Both the position numbers and the translations under genes were made by a program. Positions 9,849 through 18,263 of a stretch of DNA of 64,000 nt are shown here, piece by piece. Each line of letters starts with the position of its first letter. Within the stretch, counting starts at the first letter, position 1. Origin of the DNA: Aromatoleum bremense (lineage in GTDB: Bacteria; Pseudomonadota; Gammaproteobacteria; Burkholderiales; Rhodocyclaceae); the NCBI RefSeq assembly GCF_017894365.1, contig NZ_CP059467.1:2356001-2420000 (forward strand), given 5' to 3'. The notes under the pieces were generated by a model that saw only the letters and a list, made by a program, of their open reading frames with translations, made no database searches and was not told the DNA's origin.

Positions 9849-10283
9849 TCAGCTGCATACCGGATTACCGGCCGAACTCATGCTTTCCCGTGTCAAGGTG
9901 GTGGCAAAGCCCGGCATCGTCAACGTCAATGGAATGTACGGAATCACCGTGTTCACCGTGATGCCGGACACGGAAACCGTGGCCTCGCTGCAGGTATCGG
10001 CGGTACAGCCCGGCGGGGTGTAGCTGACATTGATCGCACCGATCGGAATGACCGGGAAGAAGGCATTCATCTTCGCCTTGATCACCCCGTCGTCGATGTC
10101 GCAGACGACCGCCGTGCGCGCACCCAGGCGCGTCGCCTCGACCGAGGTATTCCAGTAGAACAGCACCCGCCCCATCTCCATGATGCCGATCAGCAGCGAG
10201 AAGAAGACCCCCGCGACCAGCGCGAACTCGACGGCCGCGACGCCGCGCTGACGTTTGCCGAAGCGTGCCATTCGCGCAGTCAT
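9849..10283 (-). CDS. tadE: TadE-like pseudopilin
   Basis: 144 residues from ATG 10283, which overlaps the upstream gene's stop (ATGA). N-terminal pattern KRQRGVAAVEFALVAGVFF: a basic stretch, then Gly-Val and a hydrophobic segment with Glu at +5 after the presumed cleavage site. This is the TadE/TadF signature processed by the TadV peptidase. The C-terminal half has four cysteines (VVCDID, PPGCTADTCSEA, NPVCS) that could form disulfides outside the membrane. It is a minor pilin probably needed for Flp assembly. Confidence 0.88.
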   Translation of the reverse strand: MTARMARFGKRQRGVAAVEFALVAGVFFSLLIGIMEMGRVLFYWNTSVEATRLGARTAVVCDIDDGVIKAKMNAFFPVIPIGAINVSYTPPGCTADTCSEATVSVSGITVNTVIPYIPLTLTMPGFATTLTRESMSSAGNPVCS

Positions 10284-10750
10284 AGCACCTGCTCCATAGT
10301 TGAACTGATCGGGCCGAAGGTGATGCTGGGCATCACGAACGGCACCAGGGAATTGAACTGGAAGCCGGAAGCCGTCATCGTCACCAGATTCACCTGGCCC
10401 AGCGTGCTGCCGCCATAAACCACCGGTTGCAGGTTGTGGTCGGCGCAATTGCTGCGATCGCAGACGCTGATCATGCCGACGTTCAGGCCGGTCACGAGCG
10501 CCGAAGCGCCGGAACAGGCGGCGGTCGTGCCGCACACCGCCAGATTCTTCGCAATTGCGATGCGCGCGGCATCTCCCGGAGCGTAGTGCGTGAGGTAGCG
10601 CACGCCATCGCGTACCCCCTTGGCAATGGTGTTGTACTGGTACATCGCGCGGCCGAATTCGGTGATGCCGAACGCGAGCAGCACCAGCGGCACGATCAGG
10701 ATGCCGAGTTCCACTGCGGCCACGCCGCGTTGTCTGGATCGTAAGTTCAT
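10280..10750 (-). CDS. Second TadE/TadF-like pseudopilin
   Basis: 156 residues from ATG 10750, chosen over an upstream start because MNLRSRQRGVAAVELGIL gives the family-type short basic leader. The processing region is QRG|VAAVE followed by a hydrophobic stretch. The periplasmic part has four cysteines (AVCGTTAACSGAS, SVCDRSNCADH). Its stop overlaps the start of the next tadE-like gene, so the two are probably co-translated. It may correspond to TadF; the two pseudopilins cannot be told apart with certainty by eye. Confidence 0.86.
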   Translation of the reverse strand: MNLRSRQRGVAAVELGILIVPLVLLAFGITEFGRAMYQYNTIAKGVRDGVRYLTHYAPGDAARIAIAKNLAVCGTTAACSGASALVTGLNVGMISVCDRSNCADHNLQPVVYGGSTLGQVNLVTMTASGFQFNSLVPFVMPSITFGPISSTMEQVL

Positions 10751-10758
10751 CGCCGTTC

Positions 10759-12033
10759 TCACTGCACCAGGGTGGGGACGCGCGGGCCGGTGGCGAGGTT
10801 GCTGCCTGGCAGCCCGGCGCTTCGGCACGGGCTACCGGCGGCGTTCGCCGCTCCGCGGTACTCGATGTAGATGGTGCCGGTCGCGCCGTTGGACATCGGA
10901 TTGAGCATCAGGGCGCAGGCCATGCCGAGGATCGGCACCTGGTTTCCCGCGTCGCAGTCGATCATCGGTACGCCCACCACGCGGCGCTCGGCTCCATAGG
11001 TGGCGTGCTCGGCGGGGCTGATCGGATTGCCCGGAATATTCCCGGCCGCACCCGTTGGTGCGTATTCGTTGCTGATGAACGGATCATTAGCGTCCTGCCT
11101 GCTCACGTAGTCGTCATAGGCGCTGGTGCCGACCGGGATCACCGGACTGCCCGGCGCCTTGTTCGGGTAGGCATAACCCGTTCGATCCGGGGGCGCGGTC
11201 TGCGCCGTGTAGGCGTTGGCCCCGTTCGGATAGATGCCGAAGCGGGTGTTGTAAGCCGACTTGGCGCCCTGCTGCGTTCCGGGCTGGCGGATATCGTCGC
11301 CGACACGCAGACCGCAGACCGCGCCGTTGCCCGCGAGCTGATCGCGAATCTCGGAGTTGCCGCCGGCACTGATGGTGAAATCCACCCACCTGAAGTTGCC
11401 GTCCAAACTCTCGTCGCTGTTGGCCCCGGAGTTGAACGTCGACCCGATCCATTCTCCGATCGTGTAGCCGAAGTCGGGCATCGCCGAGCCCGGCTTCTTG
11501 CAGATGCCGATCGGCAGCGCGTTGCAACTCGTCTGTCCGGGCGCGAGGGTTGCCACCGCGCTGGCCGTTACCGCCTGCGCTCCGACTCCCAGGACCCCCA
11601 TGAACCACGGCGTGATGCCCGTGGCACGGGTGATGCACATCGCGAACTTGGAATTCGGATCGGCGCTGCCCCGCGGCGCATAGCTCGAGTTCGGGCCGAG
11701 GGTGGTGCTGAAGCGGACATCGCCGGCGGCGATCGTCACCGCGTCGCCCTGAAAATCCTTGTTGCCCTTGCCGCCGACGAAAATGCCCGCGGCTTCGGCG
11801 TTCAGGAGAAACGAAGCCGGGCAGGTGCCGACCACGGCGGGATCGCAGACCAGTTCGTTGGCCGCTGCCAGCGCGCAAGCATCGGCGGCACTCTGCAACT
11901 CGGTCTTGTTGACATACAGCCGCCCAAGGTCGAGCGCGAGGCCAGTGAAGCCGACCAACACCGCCATCGACAGCCCGGTGATGATCGCGACCGCACCGCG
12001 CTGCCGGGAACGTATGCTGAAAGTCTTTGGCAT
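10759..12033 (-). CDS. tadG: TadG-like pilus assembly protein
   Basis: About 424 residues from ATG 12033, with GAGGAGA seven bases upstream. The N-terminus RSRQRGAVAIITGLSMAVLV carries a TadE-type basic leader and membrane segment. It continues GLALDLGRLYVNKTELQSAADACALAAA, the conserved TadG N-terminal region. The remaining roughly 350 residues are extracytoplasmic, Gly/Asn/Pro-rich and low in charge. Many TadG proteins carry a von Willebrand A domain; I see no clear MIDAS motif (DxSxS), so this is the vWA-less form. It sits directly upstream of the two TadE-like genes. Confidence 0.85.
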   Translation of the reverse strand: MPKTFSIRSRQRGAVAIITGLSMAVLVGFTGLALDLGRLYVNKTELQSAADACALAAANELVCDPAVVGTCPASFLLNAEAAGIFVGGKGNKDFQGDAVTIAAGDVRFSTTLGPNSSYAPRGSADPNSKFAMCITRATGITPWFMGVLGVGAQAVTASAVATLAPGQTSCNALPIGICKKPGSAMPDFGYTIGEWIGSTFNSGANSDESLDGNFRWVDFTISAGGNSEIRDQLAGNGAVCGLRVGDDIRQPGTQQGAKSAYNTRFGIYPNGANAYTAQTAPPDRTGYAYPNKAPGSPVIPVGTSAYDDYVSRQDANDPFISNEYAPTGAAGNIPGNPISPAEHATYGAERRVVGVPMIDCDAGNQVPILGMACALMLNPMSNGATGTIYIEYRGAANAAGSPCRSAGLPGSNLATGPRVPTLVQ

Positions 12034-12058
12034 GTCTGCTCTCCTCGCGCGCATGGTG

Positions 12059-12343
12059 TCAGCGCCCCGAACCACCGCTGCCCACGCCGATGGTGAACAC
12101 GTCGGGCTGTGGCTGTGGCTGCGTGTAGCTCTTGGCATATTCGCCCATCGCCCCCTGCGCCGCCTTGCCGTCGATACCGGTGACCGGGTCGGCGTTGTGT
12201 GATGCGCCGGGGTCGATCGCCTGCTGCGCGGCGACGGTTCTTGCCGCTTCGCCGAAACGGGCGTCCCAGTGGGGGGAGGTGGACATGCAGCCGGTCAGGC
12301 CCAGGATCACCAGGGCGCCGGTCAGGCTCGCGAATTTGTTCAT
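12059..12343 (-). CDS. Small tad-locus lipoprotein
   Basis: 94 residues from ATG 12343, with GAGG at good spacing. The signal sequence MNKFASLTGALVILGLTGC ends in the lipobox LTGC followed by MSTSPHWD. The mature part is short, with a conserved-looking FGEAARTVAAQQAIDPGAS stretch and a Gly-rich tail. It lies between the secretin and tadG genes, where small lipoproteins often serve as secretin pilotin or assembly factors. That role is inferred from position only. Confidence 0.75.
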   Translation of the reverse strand: MNKFASLTGALVILGLTGCMSTSPHWDARFGEAARTVAAQQAIDPGASHNADPVTGIDGKAAQGAMGEYAKSYTQPQPQPDVFTIGVGSGGSGR

Positions 12344-12354
12344 GATCCGCCTCC

Positions 12355-14058
12355 TCATTTGGGTTCGAAGCCGCCGCGGGCGGGATCGGTGATCTGGGGC
12401 ATCGCTTCCATCCTGTCGGCTGGAGCAGGGCTATCGCCTTCGACCTTGCCGCGCAGGATCACGTCGGCGCGGTTCGGCTCGACGTAGTTGTCGGTCGGCA
12501 GCACGTAGTCCGCGGGCAGCGGCTTCACCAGGCGCGGCGTGATGACGAACACCAGCTCGGAGCGGTCGGTCTGGAATTCGGTGCTGCGGAACAGCGCGCC
12601 GAGCACCGGGATCTCGCCGAGGAAGGGGAAGGCCTTGATGTTGGTCGTGGTGTTGTTCTTGATCAGGCCGCCGATCGCGAAGCTCTGGCCGTCGTGCAAC
12701 TGGACGGTCGTGAAGGCCCGGCGCGTCGTGAAGGATGGCAGGATCGCCAGGCCACTGATGCCCGGTGCAGTGATGCCGACGCCCTCGCGGTTCAGTTCGG
12801 ATACCTCCGGCCGCACCGCGAGGTTGATGCGCCCGCCTTCGAGCACGGTCGGCGTGAACTTCACCGAGACGCCGAACTCCTTTTCCTCCAGCGTGATCGT
12901 TCTCGTGCCGCCGTCGTTCTGCGACACCGGGATGAAGATCTTGCCGCCGGCGAGGAAGCTGCCCTCCTGGCCGCTGATCGCCATTACCGTCGGCTCGGCG
13001 AGAATCTTGATCAGGCCGTCGCTCTTCAGCGCATCGACGCTGAGCATCGTGCTGTTGCTGCCGGAAATCAGCGGAATCGTTGTGGAGTCGCCGCCGATCG
13101 TCGCGTTGCCGATCGGCGCGGTGATCGCGCTGGTGGCGCTGCTGTTGCTGAGGGAGTCGACGATACCGCCGCCGACGCGGGCGCCGACCGTGCCCGACAC
13201 CTGGCCGCCGACAGCGCTGCGTCCGCCGAAGACGCCGGACAGGAAGCGGATCATCGAGCCGTCGCCGGCGGCATAGGCGCGGGTGAAGTCGATGCCGAAG
13301 CGATCCAGCACCGCTTTCGACACCTCCGCTACCTTCACTTCCAGCATCACCTGTTGCGGTGCGCCGACGTTGAGCATGTTCAGCACCCGCACGTTGCGTC
13401 CGTCCTCTCCGCCGCCGTCCCGAACATACGCCGAAGCGATTTCGACGGCGCGATCGACCTTCGTCGCATCGCTGACGGTGCCGGTGAGCACCAGCGAGTC
13501 GTACGCCGAGCTCACCTTGATGCCGGTCTCGTTCGGCAGCAGCGTCGCGAGGACCCCCTGCACCGAGGTCACGTCCATCGCGACCGTCACGTCGAGCGCG
13601 GTGCAGCCGCCGGAGCGGTCGACGAGCACGACGTTCGTCGAGCCGACGGTCTTGCCGAGCAGGTAGATCTCGTTCGGGCTCAGCAGCAGCACGTCGACCT
13701 GCGCGACGCCGGGGCGGCCGTCGGCCTGCTTCGTCTGCTGCTTTGCAGCTTTGTCGTCCTTCGCAGCTTCGGTGCTCGGGCGCGCGGCCTGGGCGTTTTC
13801 CGGGTTGCCCAGCAGGATGCGCGTGACCGGGATCTGCGGCCGGATCACCGAGGACTTGCCGACCGGGATCGTCACCATCGGCGCGATTTCGACACGCCCG
13901 CAGGGCGAGCCGCCGCCCGCGGCGACGGCGACGGGCTTTTTCGCCACCGGCGTACCGGTGACGGCCGCCTGTGCCGCACCGGACAGCATCAGCGCGATGA
14001 GCGCTGTCGTGCCAACCCCTGCGAGCCTGCGACTGCTGCTGTTCTTGTTCGTGGTCAT
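12355..14058 (-). CDS. rcpA: Outer-membrane secretin RcpA/CpaC
   Basis: About 567 residues from ATG 14058, preceded by AGGGGA. A signal peptide (GVGTTALIALMLSGAAQAAV) is followed by a pilus-formation N-terminal domain (VEIAPMVTIPVGKSSVIRPQ), a BON-like region (VSSAYDSLVLTGTVSDATKV) and the secretin domain at about 300-500. Conserved late signatures are FGVSVKFTPTVLEGGRINL, VQLHDGQSFAIGGL and FLGEIPVLGALFRSTEFQ, then ELVFVITPRLVKPL. It forms the outer-membrane pore for Flp pili. A segment rich in Lys/Gln (AAKDDKAAKQQTKQ) is an unusual low-complexity insertion. Confidence 0.94.
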   Translation of the reverse strand: MTTNKNSSSRRLAGVGTTALIALMLSGAAQAAVTGTPVAKKPVAVAAGGGSPCGRVEIAPMVTIPVGKSSVIRPQIPVTRILLGNPENAQAARPSTEAAKDDKAAKQQTKQADGRPGVAQVDVLLLSPNEIYLLGKTVGSTNVVLVDRSGGCTALDVTVAMDVTSVQGVLATLLPNETGIKVSSAYDSLVLTGTVSDATKVDRAVEIASAYVRDGGGEDGRNVRVLNMLNVGAPQQVMLEVKVAEVSKAVLDRFGIDFTRAYAAGDGSMIRFLSGVFGGRSAVGGQVSGTVGARVGGGIVDSLSNSSATSAITAPIGNATIGGDSTTIPLISGSNSTMLSVDALKSDGLIKILAEPTVMAISGQEGSFLAGGKIFIPVSQNDGGTRTITLEEKEFGVSVKFTPTVLEGGRINLAVRPEVSELNREGVGITAPGISGLAILPSFTTRRAFTTVQLHDGQSFAIGGLIKNNTTTNIKAFPFLGEIPVLGALFRSTEFQTDRSELVFVITPRLVKPLPADYVLPTDNYVEPNRADVILRGKVEGDSPAPADRMEAMPQITDPARGGFEPK

Positions 14059-14093
14059 GATGTCCCCTGCGATCCGTGATCGGTTCGATTTGG

Positions 14094-14942
14094 CTAGAAG
14101 CATTCGTTGACCTTGCTGACGCCGCGGATCACTTCGACGCAGACCTGTGCGCCGGGTGCGGGCGCAGGGCGCGGCTTGGCCGCCGTGCGGCGCGGGGCTG
14201 CGGCCTTCGCAGGAGTCGGTGCCGGCGGCACCTCGACCGAGGTGCGCAGCAGCATCGCCTTGGTAATGCCGACGGTCTCGGTGGGGCTCGAATCGATCTG
14301 GTTGCGCAGCACCAGCGACAGGTTGCCGACGCTGCGCGCGAGGTCGAGCCGCTCGGCCTGCTCGGGGGTGACTTCGAGCGTGACGGCATTGACGACGCGG
14401 GGCTTTGTCTCGTCGCGGTTCGCTTCCTGCGCGACGGCGAGCACGAGGATGCGCTCGAGCACGATTTTCGAGATCATCTGGTCCTGGTTGTTACGGCTCG
14501 CTCCCGTGTCCTCGGTATTCACCATGATGTCGACATAGTTGCCGGGCAGCGTGAAGCCGGCGACGCCGACGACGTCATTGACGCGCACGGTGATCGCGCG
14601 CTTGCCGTCGGGCACGACTGCGGAAAGGCCCCCTTTGGTGCCGACCGGAGCGAGGCGGGATTCCAGGATCGGCTCACCGGGCTGGATGCCGGTGATCGCG
14701 ACGCGGCCGTCGAGCGCCGCGATGTCGGTGAAGGCGCCGCTGGGAATGCTGCTGGATGGCCAGTCCACGAGGCGGATCGCCTCCGGGCCGATTCGGCCGC
14801 CGAGCTGCAGTTCGACCGCCGCGACGGCGATGCGGTTGCCGTCGCCGCCGGCCTTCGCCTGCAGCCAGCGTGCTCCGAGGACGACCGCGGCAAGGCCGGC
14901 GAGCATCGCTACCAGGAGAAAGACGAGACCTTTGGCCTTCAT
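14094..14942 (-). CDS. rcpC: Flp pilus assembly protein RcpC/CpaB
   Basis: 282 residues. The N-terminal membrane anchor is GLVFLLVAMLAGLAAVVLGA. An SAF domain follows (about 35-110, IAVAAVELQLGGRIGPEAIR) and then the RcpC region (KRAITVRVNDVVGVAGFTLP, GNYVDIMVNTED, VTLEVTPEQAERLDLARSVG). CpaB/RcpC proteins stabilise the secretin channel in the periplasm. A basic Ala/Pro/Lys-rich linker precedes the C-terminal QVCVEVIRGVSKVNECF, whose two cysteines may pair. It lies 35 bp upstream of rcpA. Confidence 0.93.
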   Translation of the reverse strand: MKAKGLVFLLVAMLAGLAAVVLGARWLQAKAGGDGNRIAVAAVELQLGGRIGPEAIRLVDWPSSSIPSGAFTDIAALDGRVAITGIQPGEPILESRLAPVGTKGGLSAVVPDGKRAITVRVNDVVGVAGFTLPGNYVDIMVNTEDTGASRNNQDQMISKIVLERILVLAVAQEANRDETKPRVVNAVTLEVTPEQAERLDLARSVGNLSLVLRNQIDSSPTETVGITKAMLLRTSVEVPPAPTPAKAAAPRRTAAKPRPAPAPGAQVCVEVIRGVSKVNECF

Positions 14943-15072
14943 GTGAGCCCCCTTGTTTCCGGACCGTCAGAGTCTGCCTCGCGGTCCTGCAAGTGCCCGC
15001 CGGGGCGGGCGTTCCGGTACTGTGCCGGCGGCCATCGGTGCGCCGCCGGCCCCTCCCTCCGATGCGCGGCCC

Positions 15073-16380
15073 TTACTGGGCCGCGAAGTAGTTGTGCCAG
15101 GCCCAGTGCAGCGCGTCGGGCGTCAGCTGTGCCGGTTCGCCGAGGTAGCGGGCGAGATCGGCGATCTGGTTCACGATGTCGCGTGGGAAGCACGCCAGCA
15201 GCGGCTGTCCATGCACCGCGTGGTAGTCGTTCAGCAGGGTCTGGAACGCCGCTTCATCGAACGGTACGCCGCGTTCCTCGCAAACCCGTGTGAATATGTT
15301 CCTGTATTCCTGTTCGTTCATCGGCCCGATGTGGATCTTGTAGCCGAGGCGGCGCAAGAAGGCCGGGTCGGCGACATCGGACGGCGTCAGGTTCGTCGAG
15401 AACACCAGCACGACGTCGAACGGCAGCGTGAACTTCGTGCCGCTGTGCAGCGCGAGGTGGTCGTGATGCCGGTCCATCGGCACGATCCAGCGGTTCATCA
15501 GCTGCTCCGGCGTGACGAGCTGCCGGCCGAGGTCGTCGACGACGAACAGCCCGCCATTCGCCTTGACGTGTGGCGGCGCCTGGTAGAAGCCGGTGCTCGC
15601 GTCGTAGTCGAGGTCGAGCATGCGCAGCGTCAGCTCTCCTCCGGTGATCGCGACCGGCCGCCGGCAGCGCACCCAGCGCAGGTCCGGGCGCAACAGGTTG
15701 TCGAGCACGGCAGGGCGATGATCGTCGTCCACCGGCGTATGGATCAGCGGGTCGAACACCTGGATGATCTCGCCGTCGACGAGGATCGCATGCGGCACCG
15801 CGACGTCGCCATCGAGCAGCAGCGCGAGCCGTTCGGCGAGGTAGGTCTTGCCGGCGCCCGCGGGGCCGTAGAGGAACAGCGCGCGCCCCGAGCCCATCGC
15901 GGCGCCGAGCTGGTCGCGCACTTCCGGCTTGATGATCAGACCGCGAAACGCTTCGTTCACGCCCTCGCGGGTCACGCACATCTTCGTCACCGACTGGCGC
16001 TCGACCTGGGCGACATACGCCGCGAGGCCGACCGGCGCCGCGCCGGCGTACTTGCAGCGGCCGAGGAATTCGGCGGCGCGGGCGCGGCCCGCGTCGGTGA
16101 GTTCATACAGGATGTCGCCGTCCGTCTCGCCGCGGCGCATGACTTCGCAGATCCGCTCCGCGCGCATGAACGCGAGCAGGCTTTCGAGCACGATCGCCGG
16201 CAGGCGCAGCTGCTGCGACAGCTCGGTGAGGCGCAGCTGGCCGCGCACGAACAGCAGCTTCGCCGCCAGCTCGACGAGAAACAGCAGCGGCAGGCCGGTT
16301 TCGTCGAGCGTACGCGGCGCGCGCGGGTACGCGGCGGGTTCGTCGAAGGGGATCACTCGGGCGCTGGAGGAGGCGTTCAT
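15073..16380 (-). CDS. AAA+ ATPase with N-terminal winged-helix-like domain, in tad locus
   Basis: About 435 residues from ATG 16380 (GGAG seven bases upstream). Residues about 40-120 look like a winged helix (RGQLRLTELSQQLRLPAIVL, then ILYELTDAGRARAAEFLGR). The C-terminal half is an AAA+ ATPase: Walker A FLYGPAGAGKTYLAERLAL, Walker B GLFVVDDLGRQLV, and sensor-1-like FDVVLVFSTNLTPSDV. It sits between the prepilin peptidase and rcpC genes in the same orientation, so it is probably co-expressed with the pilus. No Tad component of the classic 14-gene set matches. A MoxR-like remodelling role or a regulatory one is possible. Function not assigned. Confidence 0.8.
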   Translation of the reverse strand: MNASSSARVIPFDEPAAYPRAPRTLDETGLPLLFLVELAAKLLFVRGQLRLTELSQQLRLPAIVLESLLAFMRAERICEVMRRGETDGDILYELTDAGRARAAEFLGRCKYAGAAPVGLAAYVAQVERQSVTKMCVTREGVNEAFRGLIIKPEVRDQLGAAMGSGRALFLYGPAGAGKTYLAERLALLLDGDVAVPHAILVDGEIIQVFDPLIHTPVDDDHRPAVLDNLLRPDLRWVRCRRPVAITGGELTLRMLDLDYDASTGFYQAPPHVKANGGLFVVDDLGRQLVTPEQLMNRWIVPMDRHHDHLALHSGTKFTLPFDVVLVFSTNLTPSDVADPAFLRRLGYKIHIGPMNEQEYRNIFTRVCEERGVPFDEAAFQTLLNDYHAVHGQPLLACFPRDIVNQIADLARYLGEPAQLTPDALHWAWHNYFAAQ

Positions 16381-16402
16381 GGCGAGGCTCCGCAAAATCC
16401 GT

Positions 16403-16972
16403 TCAGCTCAGTGCCCAGCCGCCGGAGCGGACCAGGATCAGTTGCAACAAAGTCCCGGCGGCGATCGCGACCGCGTACGGCATGCGCCCGGCGGTCTGCT
16501 GCAGCGGTTCGAAGCGGGGGCTCTCGCCGCCCGCGGCGCGCACTGCGCTGGTCGTCAGCATGAAGCGCAGGTTCAGCGCGAGCTGGGCGAACGAGCGCTG
16601 CCACAGCGCCATGCCGAGCGCGAGCACACCGCCGGCGGCGAAGGTCAGCACGACGACGCCTAGAGTCTGCAGCGGGCCGAGGAAGGCGCCGACCATCATC
16701 ATCAGCTTGACATCGCCGGCTCCCATGGCGTGCAGCACGTAGAGGGGAAACAGCGCCGCGAAGCCGACGGCGATACCCGCCATGGCGGCAAGGAGGCCGA
16801 TCGCTCCACCGGGCGCGCTAAGAATTCCGGGGCCCGGATCTGCTATTCCGTGGAAGATCAATGCCGAGAGCAATCCAGTGAGCACGAGCAGATTCGGCAC
16901 CTTGCGGTCACGCAGGTCACTAAACAGAGTTATTGTCAGCGTGCCGAACAAGATTGTAAGAACCCATGTCAT
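16403..16972 (-). CDS. tadV: Prepilin peptidase TadV/CpaA (A24 family)
   Basis: 189 residues from ATG 16972; the open frame extends further upstream but lacks membrane character there. Both aspartates of the A24 aspartyl protease are visible: TLFSDLRDRKVPN near residue 20 and MGAGDVKLMMMVGA (GxGD motif) near residue 80. About six hydrophobic segments place it in the inner membrane. It should cleave the leaders of the two Flp pilins and of the TadE-like pseudopilins. It lacks the cysteine-rich methylase domain of type IV prepilin peptidases, as is usual for TadV. Confidence 0.92.
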   Translation of the reverse strand: MTWVLTILFGTLTITLFSDLRDRKVPNLLVLTGLLSALIFHGIADPGPGILSAPGGAIGLLAAMAGIAVGFAALFPLYVLHAMGAGDVKLMMMVGAFLGPLQTLGVVVLTFAAGGVLALGMALWQRSFAQLALNLRFMLTTSAVRAAGGESPRFEPLQQTAGRMPYAVAIAAGTLLQLILVRSGGWALS

Positions 16973-17033
16973 TGGATTGGCCTCGTCTTGTGAAATGCTT
17001 TCCTGTTCGGCGTCCAGCCTGGAGCTGGCAGCA

Positions 17034-17050
17034 AGAACGCCGAACGTTCT
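17034..17050. other. Hairpin between flp and tadV
   Basis: AGAACG and CGTTCT form a 6-bp stem with a 5-nt loop in the 88-bp spacer downstream of the second pilin gene. No T-run follows. It may act as a processing or attenuation element, so that pilin is made in excess over machinery proteins. Weak evidence. Confidence 0.35.
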
Positions 17051-17060
17051 AGCGGCGTAC

Positions 17061-17225
17061 TTAATCGAGTTCGCCCGCGATCTTTGCGAACAGCAAGTCA
17101 AGGTTGGTGCCGACCAGCTTTACCGACGCAATAATCACCACAGCGATCAGCGCAGCAATCAATCCATATTCGATCGCCGTCACGCCTTCTTCATCCCGAA
17201 TGAACTGCTTCATCATTTCCAACAT
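17061..17225 (-). CDS. flp: Flp-type pilin 1
   Basis: 54 residues from ATG 17225, with AAGGAGA four to five bases upstream. Leader MLEMMKQFIRDEEG, then VTAIEYGLIAALIAVVIIAS: the Gly before the cleavage site and the Glu-Tyr pair are the Flp hallmark. The hydrophobic core is followed by a short amphipathic tail (LVGTNLDLLFAKIAGELD). It is processed by TadV and assembled into the thin Flp fibre used for surface attachment. It is adjacent to a second, longer pilin gene. Confidence 0.93.
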   Translation of the reverse strand: MLEMMKQFIRDEEGVTAIEYGLIAALIAVVIIASVKLVGTNLDLLFAKIAGELD

Positions 17226-17342
17226 GATTCTCTCCTTCATCAAGAAAACGCCGGACCTCCGGCTGCCACACCGGAGCGGGAGGCCCGTTCCGGAAAACCG
17301 CTGCGAGTGGCCTTTGCTCCTCGCAGTAAAACCTCTACCCGT

Positions 17343-17543
17343 TCAGGACACCGCGTCGGTCACCTTTGCGGCAACGTCGTCATAGAGCACCTTGAGGCTA
17401 TCCCCGACCAAGCCGACCGAACCAACAATCACCCCGAAGATCAGTGCCGCGATCAGCGCGTACTCGATTGCGGTGACGCCGTCCTGTTCTGTCCGGAATG
17501 CGTTGAGCATTGCCATGATCTGCACGGTCTTCATTTCTGTCAC
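17343..17543 (-). CDS. flp: Flp-type pilin 2
   Basis: 66 residues if started at GTG 17543 (AGGA upstream); ATG 17534 (MKTVQIMAM) is an equally possible start. Leader residues AFRTEQDG precede VTAIEYALIAALIFGVIVGS, the Flp processing and assembly motif. The tail LKVLYDDVAAKVTDAVS is longer than in pilin 1. It is the most upstream gene of the tad locus, so it is likely the first cistron. Two similar pilins may form mixed fibres or serve different conditions. Confidence 0.9.
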   Translation of the reverse strand: MTEMKTVQIMAMLNAFRTEQDGVTAIEYALIAALIFGVIVGSVGLVGDSLKVLYDDVAAKVTDAVS

Positions 17544-17879
17544 CCCGTCCTGTGCGTCTTGAGTTCAGATTAGGCCCCCCCCTTTTTCGAGGCATCGGCA
17601 ATTGCGCCCAATCTGCCTAGTCATATGCAACGAGGGATATGGGTGACAGTTGTCATGGTCAGAAAGAAGCTTCGGTGACCGGTCGTCGGGTGCGGGGGCA
17701 GTGCAAGCCCACGCGCGACTTGATGCCGCGATGAATATCGAACGACCCGGGACGAGGGCGCGATCAGCGGGCGAACGGTGTTAGGCAAGGCGGGGACGGG
17801 TGAAGGAAGACTCGGGCGCCAGGGACGGAGGCGAATTTCGTCCGGCCCGGTCATCGCAACTGTTCTTTGATCCTACCCG
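17544..17879. promoter_or_regulatory. Upstream region of the tad locus
   Basis: About 336 bp without a convincing gene, between the first pilin gene and the receiver gene (both on the minus strand). It contains a palindrome, TGACA-GT-TGTCA (17644-17655), and an 8-base C run near 17577-17584. The main tad promoter should be here, but I cannot assign -35/-10 boxes with confidence. A 77-codon open frame in it looks spurious. Confidence 0.35.
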
Positions 17880-18263
17880 TCAGCCGGTCGCCCCGCGGAT
17901 CGCCGCGATCAGTTCTTCGCCCGGCGCGGTTTTCGCAACGAAGCCGGCCGCGCCGAGGCGTAGCGCCCGCAGGCGTACGCAGGGTTCGGCGAGGCAGGTG
18001 AAGACGACGATCGCGGCGCTGCAGCAGCCGAGAAGCAGCGGAATGAGGTCGAGGCCGTCCTCGCCGCCGAGGTCGACATCGAGGACGATGACGTGGGGTC
18101 GGGCGCTGCGGGCGAGTTCGAGCGCCTGGCGGCCGCAGCGGGCGTGACCGGCGACCCGCATATGCGGTGCCTCGCTCTCGATCAGCGCCGTCACGCCGGA
18201 CAGGATCGCCCGCTGGTCGTCGACTAGGAGGACTTCGATCGGCGGGGCGAAAACGCTCGACAC
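17880..18263 (-). CDS. Receiver-only response regulator
   Basis: About 127 residues from GTG 18263 (GGAG nine bases upstream); longer starts are possible. A single CheY-like receiver is present: acidic pair EVLLVDDQRA, phospho-acceptor Asp in HVIVLDVDLGGEDGLDL, conserved Lys in GFVAKTAPGEE. The protein stops right after the last receiver helix, and no helix-turn-helix is readable downstream in any frame. It therefore looks like a genuine stand-alone receiver, working by protein contact. It is immediately upstream of the tad locus on the same strand, which suggests control of pilus function. No kinase gene is adjacent. Confidence 0.8.
   Translation of the reverse strand: MSSVFAPPIEVLLVDDQRAILSGVTALIESEAPHMRVAGHARCGRQALELARSARPHVIVLDVDLGGEDGLDLIPLLLGCCSAAIVVFTCLAEPCVRLRALRLGAAGFVAKTAPGEELIAAIRGATG

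Noticed and set aside
17580..17660. Sigma-54 promoter for the tad locus
   Set aside because: A GG/GC pair was checked but the spacing between them does not fit the -24/-12 requirement.
17621..17854. 77-codon minus-strand ORF upstream of the pilin genes
   Set aside because: No ribosome-binding site, Arg/Pro-rich composition, no recognisable domain; more likely promoter region.
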